This document shows positions 8,716 through 19,700 of a stretch of 64,000 nt of DNA, piece by piece. The stretch comes from Clostridia bacterium (GTDB taxonomy: Bacteria > Bacillota > Clostridia > Oscillospirales > Acutalibacteraceae), in NCBI GenBank assembly GCA_017436225.1, contig JAFSDM010000015.1, positions 1 to 64,000 on the forward strand, read 5' to 3'. The notes below the pieces were generated by a model, which saw only the letters and a list, made by a program, of their open reading frames with translations, did not search any database and was not told where the DNA came from. Within the stretch, counting starts at the first letter, position 1; each line of letters begins with the position of its first letter. The position numbers were made by a program, and so were the translations under genes.

Positions 8716-9414
8716 ATGTATTGTGTAAAATGCGGTGTTGAACTGGCACAGGGCGAAAAGACTTGTCCGCTTTGCGGTCTGAAAGCCTACCACCCCGAGC
8801 TTTTAGAAAATTCAGGGGAAAGACCCTATCCTGCGTCTAAAATTCCATCTTATGAAACGGTTAATAAGCAGGGCCTTTTGCTTTTAATAACAATGGCGTT
8901 TTTAGTTCCAATGGCAATAACAATACTTTGCGATACCGCCTTAACGGGTGGCTTTTCCTGGTCGGGATATGTGGTAGGCGGATTAATGCTTGCGTATATT
9001 TCTTTTGTGTTGCCATATTGGTTTAAAAATCCAAACCCCGTTATTTTTGTTCCAATATTTTTTGCCGCCGTTATAGTTTATCTGCTTTATATTGATGTTA
9101 AAACTAAGAGTAGTTGGTTCTTATCTTTTGCATTTCCTGCGGTTGCTGCATTTGGACTCATAATTACTGCCATAATTGCTATTGTGAGGTATGTTAAAAA
9201 GGGATATTGGTTTATTGCGGGAGGAAGCATTTTAGCCTTGGGCGGTTATGCCTGCTTGATTGAGTTTTTGTTATATTTAACCTTTGGCTTTAAAACCCGC
9301 TTCCCGTGGTCTGTTTATCCGCTTACAGGATGCTTTTTAATAGGCGGTACACTTTTGGTAATCGCAATGAGTAAACCGCTAAGACGCCGAGTTCAAAAAA
9401 GATTTTTCATTTAA
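8716..9414 (+). CDS. Zinc-ribbon multi-pass membrane protein (DUF6320-like)
   Basis: 232 residues. It opens with a zinc ribbon CVKCGVELAQGEKTCPLCG (residues 3-21; two CxxC pairs), followed by a short linker with a PYPAS motif and then about five to six hydrophobic helices. It has no enzyme motif. The arrangement resembles the DUF6320 family that accompanies condensation-type acyltransferases in Clostridia, and here it follows such a gene after five bases. It may be a membrane partner or acceptor-handling subunit of that enzyme. The fold assignment is from visible motifs only; function unknown. Confidence 0.62.
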   Translation: MYCVKCGVELAQGEKTCPLCGLKAYHPELLENSGERPYPASKIPSYETVNKQGLLLLITMAFLVPMAITILCDTALTGGFSWSGYVVGGLMLAYISFVLPYWFKNPNPVIFVPIFFAAVIVYLLYIDVKTKSSWFLSFAFPAVAAFGLIITAIIAIVRYVKKGYWFIAGGSILALGGYACLIEFLLYLTFGFKTRFPWSVYPLTGCFLIGGTLLVIAMSKPLRRRVQKRFFI

Positions 9415-9419
9415 AAATT

Positions 9420-9470
9420 AACCACAGTATTCAAACCGTAATCGGCAACTGAATACTGTGGTTATTTTTA
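9420..9470. terminator. Bidirectional terminator between convergent genes
   Basis: A 14-bp perfect stem (arms 9420-9433 and 9450-9463, AACCACAGTATTCA and its complement) with a 16-base loop is followed by ATTTTTA on the + strand and TTTTTAAA on the - strand. It separates the + zinc-ribbon gene from the - nucleotidyltransferase gene. Confidence 0.9.
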
Positions 9471-9489
9471 TATAATGTTTATTAAAATT

Positions 9490-10374
9490 TTAAATTCCGT
9501 CATATAAACCGTCTTTTGTCATTTGGGCAATTGCGGCTTTCACTATAGGAGTATCCTCCTTGTAGGTCATACCGTACCATTTATCCTCAGCAACAAGCAC
9601 TTCCACCTGTTTTTCGCCCTTTTTAATAAGCTCATCAACCTGGAAGGGGAGGAAAAATTCCGATTTTGGAACACTAATTTTCTCGTTTAAGAATTTGTTA
9701 AAGCCATCTTCCAAATATCCAAAGAAATCGGTGTTAAAGCCCCACATATTCATAGAAACAACAGTTTCGGGAGAAAGGGTGATAATTTCGCCCTTTTCGT
9801 TTTCATATGCGCAGTCTTTTATGTTTGTAATTTCGGTTATATTGGTAAGATTATTCAATGCGTCGGTTTCACACACACCGCGAGAAACTGTTCCGTTATC
9901 GGTAAGGGTATTTTTAAGTCTGAAGCCTACCATACAGTATTTGCCGTTCTGCTTTGCAAGGCAGCTGTTAATCTGCTTATAAGCAGAGGGACCGTAAAAA
10001 TCATCTGCATTTATTGCGGCAAAGGGCTGTGTTACAAACTCCTTACAGCAAAGTACGGCGTGTCCTGTTCCCCAAGGTTTTTCACGCTCGGCAGGAACTA
10101 CAAAGCCTGAGGGCAATTTATCAAGCTCTTGAAAAGCGTAATCCACATCAATTTTGTTTTCAATTCTTTTGCCAACCATTTCGCGGAAATCCTTTTCAAT
10201 TGCCTTCTTTATAACGAAAACAACCTTATTAAAACCGGCTTTTTTAGCATCATAAACGGAATAATCAAGTAAAACTTCACCGTTTGGACCAATAGGCTCT
10301 AATTGCTTTAAGCCACCAAAACGACTGCCCATACCAGCCGCCATAACTACCAAAGTTGTGTTAAAATCGCTCAT
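9490..10374 (-). CDS. NDP-sugar pyrophosphorylase-type nucleotidyltransferase
   Basis: 294 residues. The N-terminal signature VVMAAGMGSRFGGLKQL is the nucleotide-binding loop of sugar-phosphate nucleotidyltransferases (family G-x-G-x-R...K). WGTGHAVLCCKE and AINADDFYG match the substrate loop and metal-binding Asp region. It would condense an NTP with a sugar-1-phosphate (or a similar phosphate) to give an activated sugar; the exact sugar cannot be read. It lies three bases downstream of the undecaprenyl-phosphate sugar transferase gene on the same strand, with its SD (GGAGG) inside that gene's last codons. A role in exopolysaccharide or cell-surface glycan precursor supply is therefore likely. 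Confidence 0.85.
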   Translation of the reverse strand: MSDFNTTLVVMAAGMGSRFGGLKQLEPIGPNGEVLLDYSVYDAKKAGFNKVVFVIKKAIEKDFREMVGKRIENKIDVDYAFQELDKLPSGFVVPAEREKPWGTGHAVLCCKEFVTQPFAAINADDFYGPSAYKQINSCLAKQNGKYCMVGFRLKNTLTDNGTVSRGVCETDALNNLTNITEITNIKDCAYENEKGEIITLSPETVVSMNMWGFNTDFFGYLEDGFNKFLNEKISVPKSEFFLPFQVDELIKKGEKQVEVLVAEDKWYGMTYKEDTPIVKAAIAQMTKDGLYDGI

Positions 10375-10377
10375 TTT

Positions 10378-11757
10378 TTATTCCTCCGTTTTGATTTCTT
10401 TTGAAGAGCTCGAAGGTCTTATAACGCTCTCTTCATCCGAAAAACCTTCTGTGCTTTCTCTCATAAACAGTATTTTAACCGTCATAATCAAAAGCTTAAT
10501 GTCAAGCAAAATAGAATATTTTTCAATATAGATTAAATCCATATTTAGCTTGTTTTGTGGTGAGGTATTGTATTTACCGTAGATTTGTGCATAGCCTGTA
10601 AGACCGCCTTTAACCCTATGGCGTAAATCGAATTCGGGGAACATCTGAGTGTATTCAAATACGTTTTCGGTGCGTTCGGGCCTAGGTCCAACAAGCGACA
10701 TATCGCCTTTAAGAATATTTATAAGCTGTGGCAGCTCATCAAGCCTTAAGGGGCGAATAATTTTACCAATAGGTGTTATTCTGTCATCATTGTTTGTTGC
10801 CTTCCTAAGGGCAATTTTATCTGCATCTACAACCATTGAGCGGAATTTTAAAACATTAAAAATCTTTCCGTTTTTGGTAACTCGGTTTTGCTTAAAGAAA
10901 ACGGGACCTCTGTCATAAAGCTTAATTGCCAAAGCAATAATTATCATAAAAGGACTTGCAATTAAAAGACCTATTATTGAAACTATTAAATCCATTGCGC
11001 GTTTAATAAACTGTTGCTCAATTGTAAGCCCGTTGTTACGGCATACTAAAATGGGTGTATCGAAAATCTGCGTTTGGTAGCAGTTGTTAATAATAATATC
11101 GTTACTTGAAGGTGACATATAAATTCTTTTACGTTCTTTGTAACAATAACTTAAAATATTATTTTGAAGGGATTTTTCAATATTGCCTAATAAAATCGAT
11201 TCGTATTCATTTACCGCGTTTAAAATTTCTTCCTCATCGGTGTCAGAGGTAATAATGCGGTCTATGGTGTAGCGCTCTTTAATTTTAGCCATTTTGGCTA
11301 CTATATGTGTTTGGTCGTGTTCGGGGCGAACAATTGCTAAAATATGGTGTGGTTGATACATTGAATAGTAAGCTGTATTAAGGGCGTAGCAACCAAAAAA
11401 TATAATAGCAAGCTGTATGATTACAGAGCCTATAAGAGGCAGGGGATTAAGCAGAGTACGAGCTATAAGCGAAAGCTCCAAATACATAATAAAATTGGTG
11501 AATAACATTGAAAGAGAGAAGCTGTAAATAACTTCGTGAAGGCGTAGTATACCAATTTTAAGACCTCCGTACAAATTGCTGAAAACCATAAGAATAACTA
11601 GGTACGAAAAAACAACAACATAGTTACCCTTGTTGCTAAATAAAGCCTCAACATAATGGTTCTGCCAACAACTAATAAAGACACAGGTCATTGAAAGAAT
11701 AAGCGCAAGCTTAAAGCATAGCATAACCGATTTGCGAAATTTACTTAATATATTCAT
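10378..11757 (-). CDS. Exopolysaccharide undecaprenyl-phosphate sugar phosphotransferase (PoGPT/WcaJ-type)
   Basis: 459 residues. Four to five N-terminal hydrophobic helices are followed by a soluble region with a degenerate Rossmann-like part. A further membrane helix (IVSIIGLLIASPFMIIIALA) leads into the bacterial sugar-transferase domain with PVFFKQNRVTKNGK, FRSMVVDADK, RLDELPQLINILKGDMS and LVGPRPE. These enzymes move a hexose-1-phosphate from a nucleotide sugar to undecaprenyl phosphate, the first step of capsule/EPS repeat-unit synthesis at the inner face of the membrane. First gene of a two-gene - strand unit with the nucleotidyltransferase. A consensus-like promoter lies about 50 bases upstream. 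Confidence 0.92.
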   Translation of the reverse strand: MNILSKFRKSVMLCFKLALILSMTCVFISCWQNHYVEALFSNKGNYVVVFSYLVILMVFSNLYGGLKIGILRLHEVIYSFSLSMLFTNFIMYLELSLIARTLLNPLPLIGSVIIQLAIIFFGCYALNTAYYSMYQPHHILAIVRPEHDQTHIVAKMAKIKERYTIDRIITSDTDEEEILNAVNEYESILLGNIEKSLQNNILSYCYKERKRIYMSPSSNDIIINNCYQTQIFDTPILVCRNNGLTIEQQFIKRAMDLIVSIIGLLIASPFMIIIALAIKLYDRGPVFFKQNRVTKNGKIFNVLKFRSMVVDADKIALRKATNNDDRITPIGKIIRPLRLDELPQLINILKGDMSLVGPRPERTENVFEYTQMFPEFDLRHRVKGGLTGYAQIYGKYNTSPQNKLNMDLIYIEKYSILLDIKLLIMTVKILFMRESTEGFSDEESVIRPSSSSKEIKTEE

Positions 11758-11804
11758 AATCTACTCCAATAAGCATAAGGAATACAGGTTTATATTACTC
11801 TAAT

Positions 11805-11833
11805 AGCATACTGCAAAAACACAAAAAAGTCAA
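11805..11833 (-). promoter_or_regulatory. Sigma-A-type promoter for the EPS pair
   Basis: Read on the - strand: TTGACT (11833-11828), 17-base spacer, TATGCT (11810-11805). It stands about 50 bases ahead of the sugar transferase start and is close to back-to-back with the fkbM promoter. Confidence 0.6.
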
Positions 11834-11881
11834 GGCAAAAGGCATAATATTCATATTTTCAAGGGCTTTATGTTTTTGGTA

Positions 11882-11910
11882 TTGATATTTAGCTTTTTAA
11901 GTGATATACT
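11882..11910 (+). promoter_or_regulatory. Sigma-A-type promoter for the FkbM methyltransferase gene
   Basis: TTGATA (11882-11887), 17-base spacer, TATACT (11905-11910). Its position inside the longer open frame argues that translation begins downstream, at GTG 11942, which has its own SD. Confidence 0.62.
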
Positions 11911-11941
11911 GAATAAAATCCAAAGAAAAAGGGGGATAGAT

Positions 11942-12976
11942 GTGACAGACCTATGGAGCTATTTGAAAACTGTGAACAAACCAATTGTTTTATACGGTAT
12001 CGGCAACGGGGCAGACAAGGTAATAAACCGATTAACCGCCGAAAATATAAAGGTTTCGGGTGTTTTTTCATCTTCGGGGTTTAAAAAGAATAAAAGCTTT
12101 GCGGGTCATATAATAAAGGATTACGAAACCCTTAAAGCAGAGCTTGGCGATATGATAATTCTAGTCTGCTTTGGAAGCCATCTGCCCGAGGTTATTCAAA
12201 GGGTAAAAAGTCTTGCTTTAGAAAATGAACTCTATATCCCCGATGTGCCCGTAGTGGGTGAGGTTATTTTCGATATTGATTTTGCAAGAAATCATAAGGA
12301 AAGCTTAAAAGCGGTGTATGAAATGCTGGCTGACCAAGCATCTAAAACGGCATTTGAAAACATAGTTTATTTTAAGCTTACGGGAAAGCCCCGCTATATT
12401 TTTGAAATTGAAACGGAAAAAATAGAAGTATATGACATTTTAAAGCTTAATAACAATGAAACATTTTTAGATTTAGGGGCATACAATGGTGATACCGTTT
12501 TAGAGTTTATTCAAAACACTAACGGTTATAAATTCATAACGGCAATTGAGCCTGATAAAAGAAACTTTAAAAAGCTTACCCAAAACACTGGTAATTTGCA
12601 AAATATAGCTTGTATAAACTCTGCGATTTCAAATGAAAACGGCGTTCAATTAATGTCAGCCAACCACGGCAGAGGTAATAGCGTTTCGCAAAACACGGTT
12701 GAGGTAGAAACTCTTTCGCTTGATAGCATTTGCAGTGAGCATATTCCCACTTTTATTAAAATGGATGTTGAGGGCAACGAGCTAAAGGCAATAGAGGGAG
12801 GCAGAGCGGTTATAACCACTGCAAAGCCTAAAATGCACATAGCCTGTTATCACACTTCTTACGACCTTTTTGAAATCCCCTTAAAAATAAAGGAACTTGC
12901 AGGGGATTATAAAATTTATCTGCGCCATCATTCCTGTTTTCCCGCCTGGGACAGTAATTATATTTTTACACATTAA
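11942..12976 (+). CDS. FkbM family SAM-dependent methyltransferase
   Basis: 344 residues from GTG 11942. An in-frame ATG exists at 11870, but the promoter at 11882-11910 lies inside that extension, and GTG 11942 has a fine SD (AGGGGGAT) about five bases ahead, so the shorter form is preferred. The N-terminal third looks like a Rossmann-type domain (IVLYGIGNGADKVINRL), of the kind found in some glycan-modifying proteins. The second half is the FkbM methyltransferase: FLDLGAYNGDTVLEF (SAM-binding loop I), AIEPDKRNF, and FIKMDVEGNELKAIEGG (FkbM signature). It probably O-methylates a surface sugar, since it diverges from the EPS genes. The acceptor is unknown. Confidence 0.85.
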   Translation: MTDLWSYLKTVNKPIVLYGIGNGADKVINRLTAENIKVSGVFSSSGFKKNKSFAGHIIKDYETLKAELGDMIILVCFGSHLPEVIQRVKSLALENELYIPDVPVVGEVIFDIDFARNHKESLKAVYEMLADQASKTAFENIVYFKLTGKPRYIFEIETEKIEVYDILKLNNNETFLDLGAYNGDTVLEFIQNTNGYKFITAIEPDKRNFKKLTQNTGNLQNIACINSAISNENGVQLMSANHGRGNSVSQNTVEVETLSLDSICSEHIPTFIKMDVEGNELKAIEGGRAVITTAKPKMHIACYHTSYDLFEIPLKIKELAGDYKIYLRHHSCFPAWDSNYIFTH

Positions 12977-13010
12977 AAAGCTTCTGCAACGTTTTGTTAC
13001 AGAAGCTTTT
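12976..13010. terminator. Bidirectional terminator
   Basis: Arms AAAAGCTTCTG (12976-12986) and CAGAAGCTTTT (13000-13010) with an imperfect inner helix. It serves the fkbM gene on + and the lipoprotein gene on -, which converge here. Confidence 0.82.
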
Positions 13011-13012
13011 GA

Positions 13013-13525
13013 CTATTTTATATTGAATTTTTTTGTTACCTTGTCGTTGCTAAAACTAATTAACTCGGTACATTCAACCTCAACAGGGGTTACGCTATCG
13101 TTAAGTGTGTAGGCGACCTCAACGTCAAGTGAGGCGCCCTTTTTAATGCTTTTTGACTGATTTTCTGATGAATATTCGGCGCTTTTTGCGGCGGTATAGC
13201 ATTTGTTTAAACCAATTCCGTCTTGAAATACCTTGTCGTTTATTGCAAATGTAAAGGAAGCGGGATTTTCAGAATTGTTTGTAAAAGCGTAGTTTATAAT
13301 AACAATATCCTTGCTTTCAATATCCTTTGCCAATCTGCAACCCTTAATATCAATAATAAATTCACCAAGAGCCCCCGTTAGCTTTTCGGGCTTCGACGCG
13401 GTTTCATTACTGCTGAAATTGTTTTTAGAAGCCACGGAGGATAGTGTTTCGTTATCGTTATTCATACACCCCGCCAAGGTTAATAAAATTAAAAATACAG
13501 TTAATAAATATAATATTTTTTTCAT
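13013..13525 (-). CDS. DUF5067-like lipoprotein
   Basis: 170 residues. A lipoprotein signal peptide ends in a lipobox LAGC (Cys20), so the mature protein should be lipid-anchored on the outer face of the membrane. A Ser/Asn-rich linker precedes a single immunoglobulin-like beta domain whose core (KDIVIINYAFTNNSENPASF ... DVEVAYTLND) resembles DUF5067/DUF4352-type extracellular domains: a strand describing a free quantity, then 'tN.s..p.sf'. Function is unknown. It starts with a strong SD (AAAGGAG) and stands alone between two terminator/spacer regions. Confidence 0.75.
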   Translation of the reverse strand: MKKILYLLTVFLILLTLAGCMNNDNETLSSVASKNNFSSNETASKPEKLTGALGEFIIDIKGCRLAKDIESKDIVIINYAFTNNSENPASFTFAINDKVFQDGIGLNKCYTAAKSAEYSSENQSKSIKKGASLDVEVAYTLNDSVTPVEVECTELISFSNDKVTKKFNIK

Positions 13526-13606
13526 TGTTTTACACTCCTTTGCAATTATTTTTTGTTTTTTAATTCAAAATAAACATAGCAAATAAATGCAAAAAGTGTA
13601 ATTTGT

Positions 13607-14020
13607 TTATAATATTTTGCGTTTATCGGCGTTGCCAACTCCGATAATTCCGCCAATGGCACCCGAGGTTACAAAAATTAAAAGCTTTATTAGTGTGCCG
13701 GTAGAGGGTGCGGATTTGAATGCCGCCATTCCAATAACGGTGAAAATCAAAAACATTGCAACGCCACATAAAGCACCTATTATAATGCCCTTTTTTGCTA
13801 GCTTTTTAGCCGCAGTAAATCCGCCGAAAAATGTTCCAATCGCTACTGAAAGAGAGGCGGTTATAGTGGCAGATGAGGTTGGTAAAATAAAAAATGACAT
13901 TCCAAAGGCAAATAAAATAAAAAGCAATGCAATTACAATAAGTCCAACAATCAAACCGCTTAAAATGGGTTTTATAAAACTCTCAAAAGAGGTGCCGTTA
14001 CCGCCAAAATTACCCTTCAT
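13607..14020 (-). CDS. TIGR04086-type membrane protein
   Basis: 137 residues from ATG 14020. A TTG at 14035 lies upstream in frame, but it overlaps the SD (TTGGAGG) that serves the ATG. Four hydrophobic helices are interspersed with small-residue motifs (IGTFFGGFTAAKKLAKKGIIIGALCG and GAIGGIIGVGNA), the layout of the clostridial TIGR04086 family of unknown function. The family is frequently found next to yajC and tgt, as here. The N-terminus is Gly/Asn-rich and cytosolic. Confidence 0.72.
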   Translation of the reverse strand: MKGNFGGNGTSFESFIKPILSGLIVGLIVIALLFILFAFGMSFFILPTSSATITASLSVAIGTFFGGFTAAKKLAKKGIIIGALCGVAMFLIFTVIGMAAFKSAPSTGTLIKLLIFVTSGAIGGIIGVGNADKRKIL

Positions 14021-14091
14021 AAAAAAATCCTCCAAAGAAATATTACTGATAAATAATATTCCTTTGAAGGGTTAGTTATTACTGTTTAAAA

Positions 14092-14430
14092 TTATTTCTC
14101 ATCGGTGTCATCGTGTACCGTAAAGTTGGTTTGAACGGCAGAACGAACGATTTTTTGTTTGCTTCTGTCAACAACAGACTCAATAACAATGGAATCTTCT
14201 TTTACGGAAATAACCTTGCCGTAAAAACCGCCGATGGTCATAATCTCATCACCGGGTTGAATGTTATCACGCATTTTTGCTTCTTCTTTTTGCTTTTTCT
14301 TCTGTGGTCTTATCATAACAAAATAAAGAATAACAAACATTAAAACCATCATAAGAATTGGCATTAAGCCGGTAAGACCGTTGGGTTGTGCATTGTTAGC
14401 ATTATTTGCAGTTAAAGTGATTAAATTCAT
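14092..14430 (-). CDS. yajC: Preprotein translocase subunit YajC
   Basis: 112 residues. A single membrane helix (LMPILMMVLMFVILYFVMI) is followed by RPQKKKQKEEAKMRDNIQPGDEIMTIGGFYGKV, the hallmark of YajC. The protein belongs to the SecDF-YajC accessory complex, which helps the Sec translocon. It sits immediately downstream of tgt on the same strand, an arrangement conserved across bacteria (queA-tgt-yajC). SD AGGAGG. A short SecE-like alternative can be excluded by the GDEIMTIGG motif. Confidence 0.95.
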   Translation of the reverse strand: MNLITLTANNANNAQPNGLTGLMPILMMVLMFVILYFVMIRPQKKKQKEEAKMRDNIQPGDEIMTIGGFYGKVISVKEDSIVIESVVDRSKQKIVRSAVQTNFTVHDDTDEK

Positions 14431-14510
14431 TTTTTATCCTCCTAAAGTTTTTAAAAACTTTTCATACCATAACATTATACATTGTTAAACTTCTTTTTTC
14501 AAGTGTTATT

Positions 14511-16563
<2,053 letters not shown>

Positions 16564-16594
16564 TAACCGTCACCTCTTAAATAGTACATTTAGT

Positions 16595-16622
16595 ATTATA
16601 CTAGAATAAAAAACAAAGTCAA
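16595..16622 (-). promoter_or_regulatory. Sigma-A-type promoter for the AEC transporter (and perhaps tgt)
   Basis: Read on the - strand: TTGACT (16622-16617), 16-base spacer, TATAAT (16600-16595), about 30 bases ahead of the GTG start. It would also feed tgt, yajC and the TIGR04086 gene, since no terminator is seen after the transporter gene. Confidence 0.65.
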
Positions 16623-16664
16623 TAGATGCGTGTAAAAATAAACTACAAATTGTTATAAAAAAAG

Positions 16665-16705
16665 GTATAAAAACAGGTCCACCAGTTTGTAGGGTGAACC
16701 TGTTT
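16665..16705 (-). terminator. Terminator of the 1513-aa surface-protein gene
   Basis: On the - strand, arms 16705-16692 and 16683-16671 (AAACAGGTTCACC pairing with one G-U) are followed by a TTTTT run. It isolates the giant gene from the transporter promoter downstream. Confidence 0.8.
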
Positions 16706-16743
16706 AAGTGCTTGCTAACCTTTAAAATTTGGTCTTTATAATA

Positions 16744-19700
16744 TTAATTAACATATACGTGCTCAACGTTAAAGCCGTTACCGTTTAAGGTAATTTGTGT
16801 ACCGCCTAAGGAGTCTTTTGAATGGGCATCAAAGGTACCGGTTTTAAGACCAAAGGTTAATCTGATTCCATCATATAAAATGCTGGTGCTGTTTTTGTGA
16901 GTATGGCCTGCAAAAATGCCGTCGAAATTATTATCTTTTAAAATTTGCCATAAAGCCTCATCACCATGTAAGCCGTTAAATTTTTCACCTTTTGCACCAA
17001 AGTCTCCGTTTTGGGCAGTAACGGTTTCTCCTATTTTATAGTCGTTTTCATTACTGGAATCGCCATCATCATTTTCATAACCTGATTCTATTGCAGCATA
17101 CCAGAACTGATTTAACTGAATATGTATTCCCAAAAACTTAGTAACGGTGTAGCCTAAGGTTTTATCAATATTAGCGCTACTGGTATTAAGCCAATCCACC
17201 TGGTCAGAACCAAAGCCGTTATCTGTTTTTACGGTTGGCTTTCCATTTTCATCTACTTCATTTGTGTTATAGATTAGATAGTTTCCGTTTTCATCTGTGA
17301 CTCTTGTGTCTTTATAAGCGCGTTTACAATAGTTTGTATCCATCATATAAACGGTTTTAATTAACTGTTTATCCTGAACAATGCCTATGCTGTAGTTACC
17401 GTTACCGGTAAGATCGCCACGCTTGAACAAGCAGTAGTTTTTCATATCGCTTAATTTTTCGAATTTTTCAAATTCAGGGTATAAGCCTTTGAATTCACTA
17501 AATGCTACTTCAAAGTAAGCAGAATTTTCTTCGAATTTTTCAAACATATTGCACTGCCAGGTAACACCCATCATACTTTCGTTATCGTGATTACCAAATA
17601 CGGGAGCCCAGGGAATTTCAAGGCTGTTCATATAGAGTACTAATTTACTGAACCATTCGCCATCATCATCAAATTCGCCGTAAATAAAATCGCCTGTAAT
17701 AAGAATTAAATCGGGATTAGACTGCTTAACAGATTCCTTAATGTATTTAAAGCATCTGCTGTAAGCGCTTTCATTGGTAAGTTCGGCGCTTCCAGAAACT
17801 CTGCTTTCGTACCTTTTTTTGCTTTCATCTATAATTTGGGTATCGGTTAATTGAAGAATGCTTACGTCTTTGCCGCTTGGAGCCTCAACTACAAAATCAA
17901 CAAGACCTTTAATTTCTTCCATATTTGGATCATAAAGCTCTACGTTTTCCCACTCAGCCACGTACTGTGCGAGTACAACAATATCAAAGAGGTTCTCATT
18001 GCCATCGCCATTTACATCCAGCGCTTTGTTATTTACAGTATCTTTAACATCCCAGCCTGCAAAATATTTTGCAAGTAAGGCTACGTCTTGAGCGTCGGGC
18101 TCTTCATAGGTGTGGTCAATATCACCGGGGAAAACTATCTTTTCAATACGTTTATTGTATTCAGCTTTTGCGCTTTCAAGGGTCTCCAAATTAGGTAAGA
18201 GGGAATCATTGTTAAGTGCATTGCGTAATGCTTCTGCATTTTCGATTTTTTCGCCGCTTTTTACGGTAATTACTTTACTAATATTTTCAATAGCCAACTG
18301 AGCTTCGTTAGCCTTTTTATAAAGCTCAACAGTCTCATGGGCGATGGTTTTCATAATATGTTGTTCCTCTGCAGTTATGTTAAGACCTGTGTCTTTGTAT
18401 TCTACGCCATTATAACCATTTATATCAGACGTACCTGTTATTTCGGCTGTGGAATACGAAAATACGAAGGTACTGTTATCTGTTAAATCAACCTTATTAT
18501 CTAAAGCGGAAACGCCTGTAAAGGTTTCATACCACATAAGTGCGGCGATTAGTCGGCCTCTGTCATCAAGGTGATGACCGTCACGGCTTAAATTGCGAGC
18601 CAGTTCATCTCTTGCTCTGAGAATTGCTTCGCCTACAGGAATAAGAGGTGTGAAACCGTGATTTTGTGAAGCCTTTAAGTAAGACTCTCTTACCTTTTCA
18701 AACATAGCTGCTTCTTCGCATTTACCGTCACCATCGGTATCAAAAGCGGTACTGCTTCCATATATAGGACTATCATCAGGATAAGCCCATGTTTCGTTTA
18801 AAACGATTTTAGCATTGGGGCACATTTTTTTTACGTAAGCAATAAGCTCGGTAAGGAAAGGTTCGTAAGTGTTAAAATCATAACTACTGCCACTTGCCTG
18901 TTGGAATGTAATGTAATCCCAATCGGTAGCAATCAAAGCCTCTTGTAAGCTGAGCTTTTGTGTGTTGGTTTTTCCGGCACTTGTGTAATATCCAAAGCTA
19001 TATTTATCATTATCGCCTTCAAATATGTTTTTGTAATGACGTTGGAGAGAGCAACCGGCAATATGGCAATAACCTACACGAAGATCTTTGCCGTCAGCCT
19101 TAGCAATTTGAGAAATCCAAGCAGTACTATCAAGTGCGAAGCTGTTACCAAGGGCTAATACTTTAACAGTGCCCTCTGTTCTTTCATTTTCATTTAAAGT
19201 GGGCTTTGTAACAGTGGTTTCTTCAGCGGGAGCAACTGTAATATTATCTATGTACATTGTATCCTCACCATCATCATTCTCATCATAGGGCGTTGAAGTT
19301 GTATATCTAAATACAATGCCATACTGCTCACACAAATCGTAATTACTGTTTCCAAAACGAAGTGTTGCTTTTTCCCAATCACCTGTTGCAGCTATATTAT
19401 CCTTATAGGTATAAACGCCATTAGAATTGTTAATAAAATCTTTATTTATTACATCACCCTTACTTGGATTATATCCAACAAAGGCAAGTTTGCTTATTTT
19501 GCGCTGTTTAGTATCAGTAGACTCTTGGAGTTTCCAATCCATGGAGAACTCATAAACCTTGCCAACAGTAAGTAGAGATTTATCAACAGGAATAAATATA
19601 TACTCATTATATGCTCTAAGCTGAAGAGATTTATTACCTGTGCAATATTCGGTATTAACTACCTTAGGCTTTGCCCAAATACGGTTGGTAATAAACTCTG

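Noticed and set aside
13617..14075. 152-codon frame on the + strand opposite the TIGR04086 gene
   Set aside because: Mirror frame of membrane-helix codons, Pro/Lys-rich translation, no SD; the - strand gene has a proper SD and family pattern.
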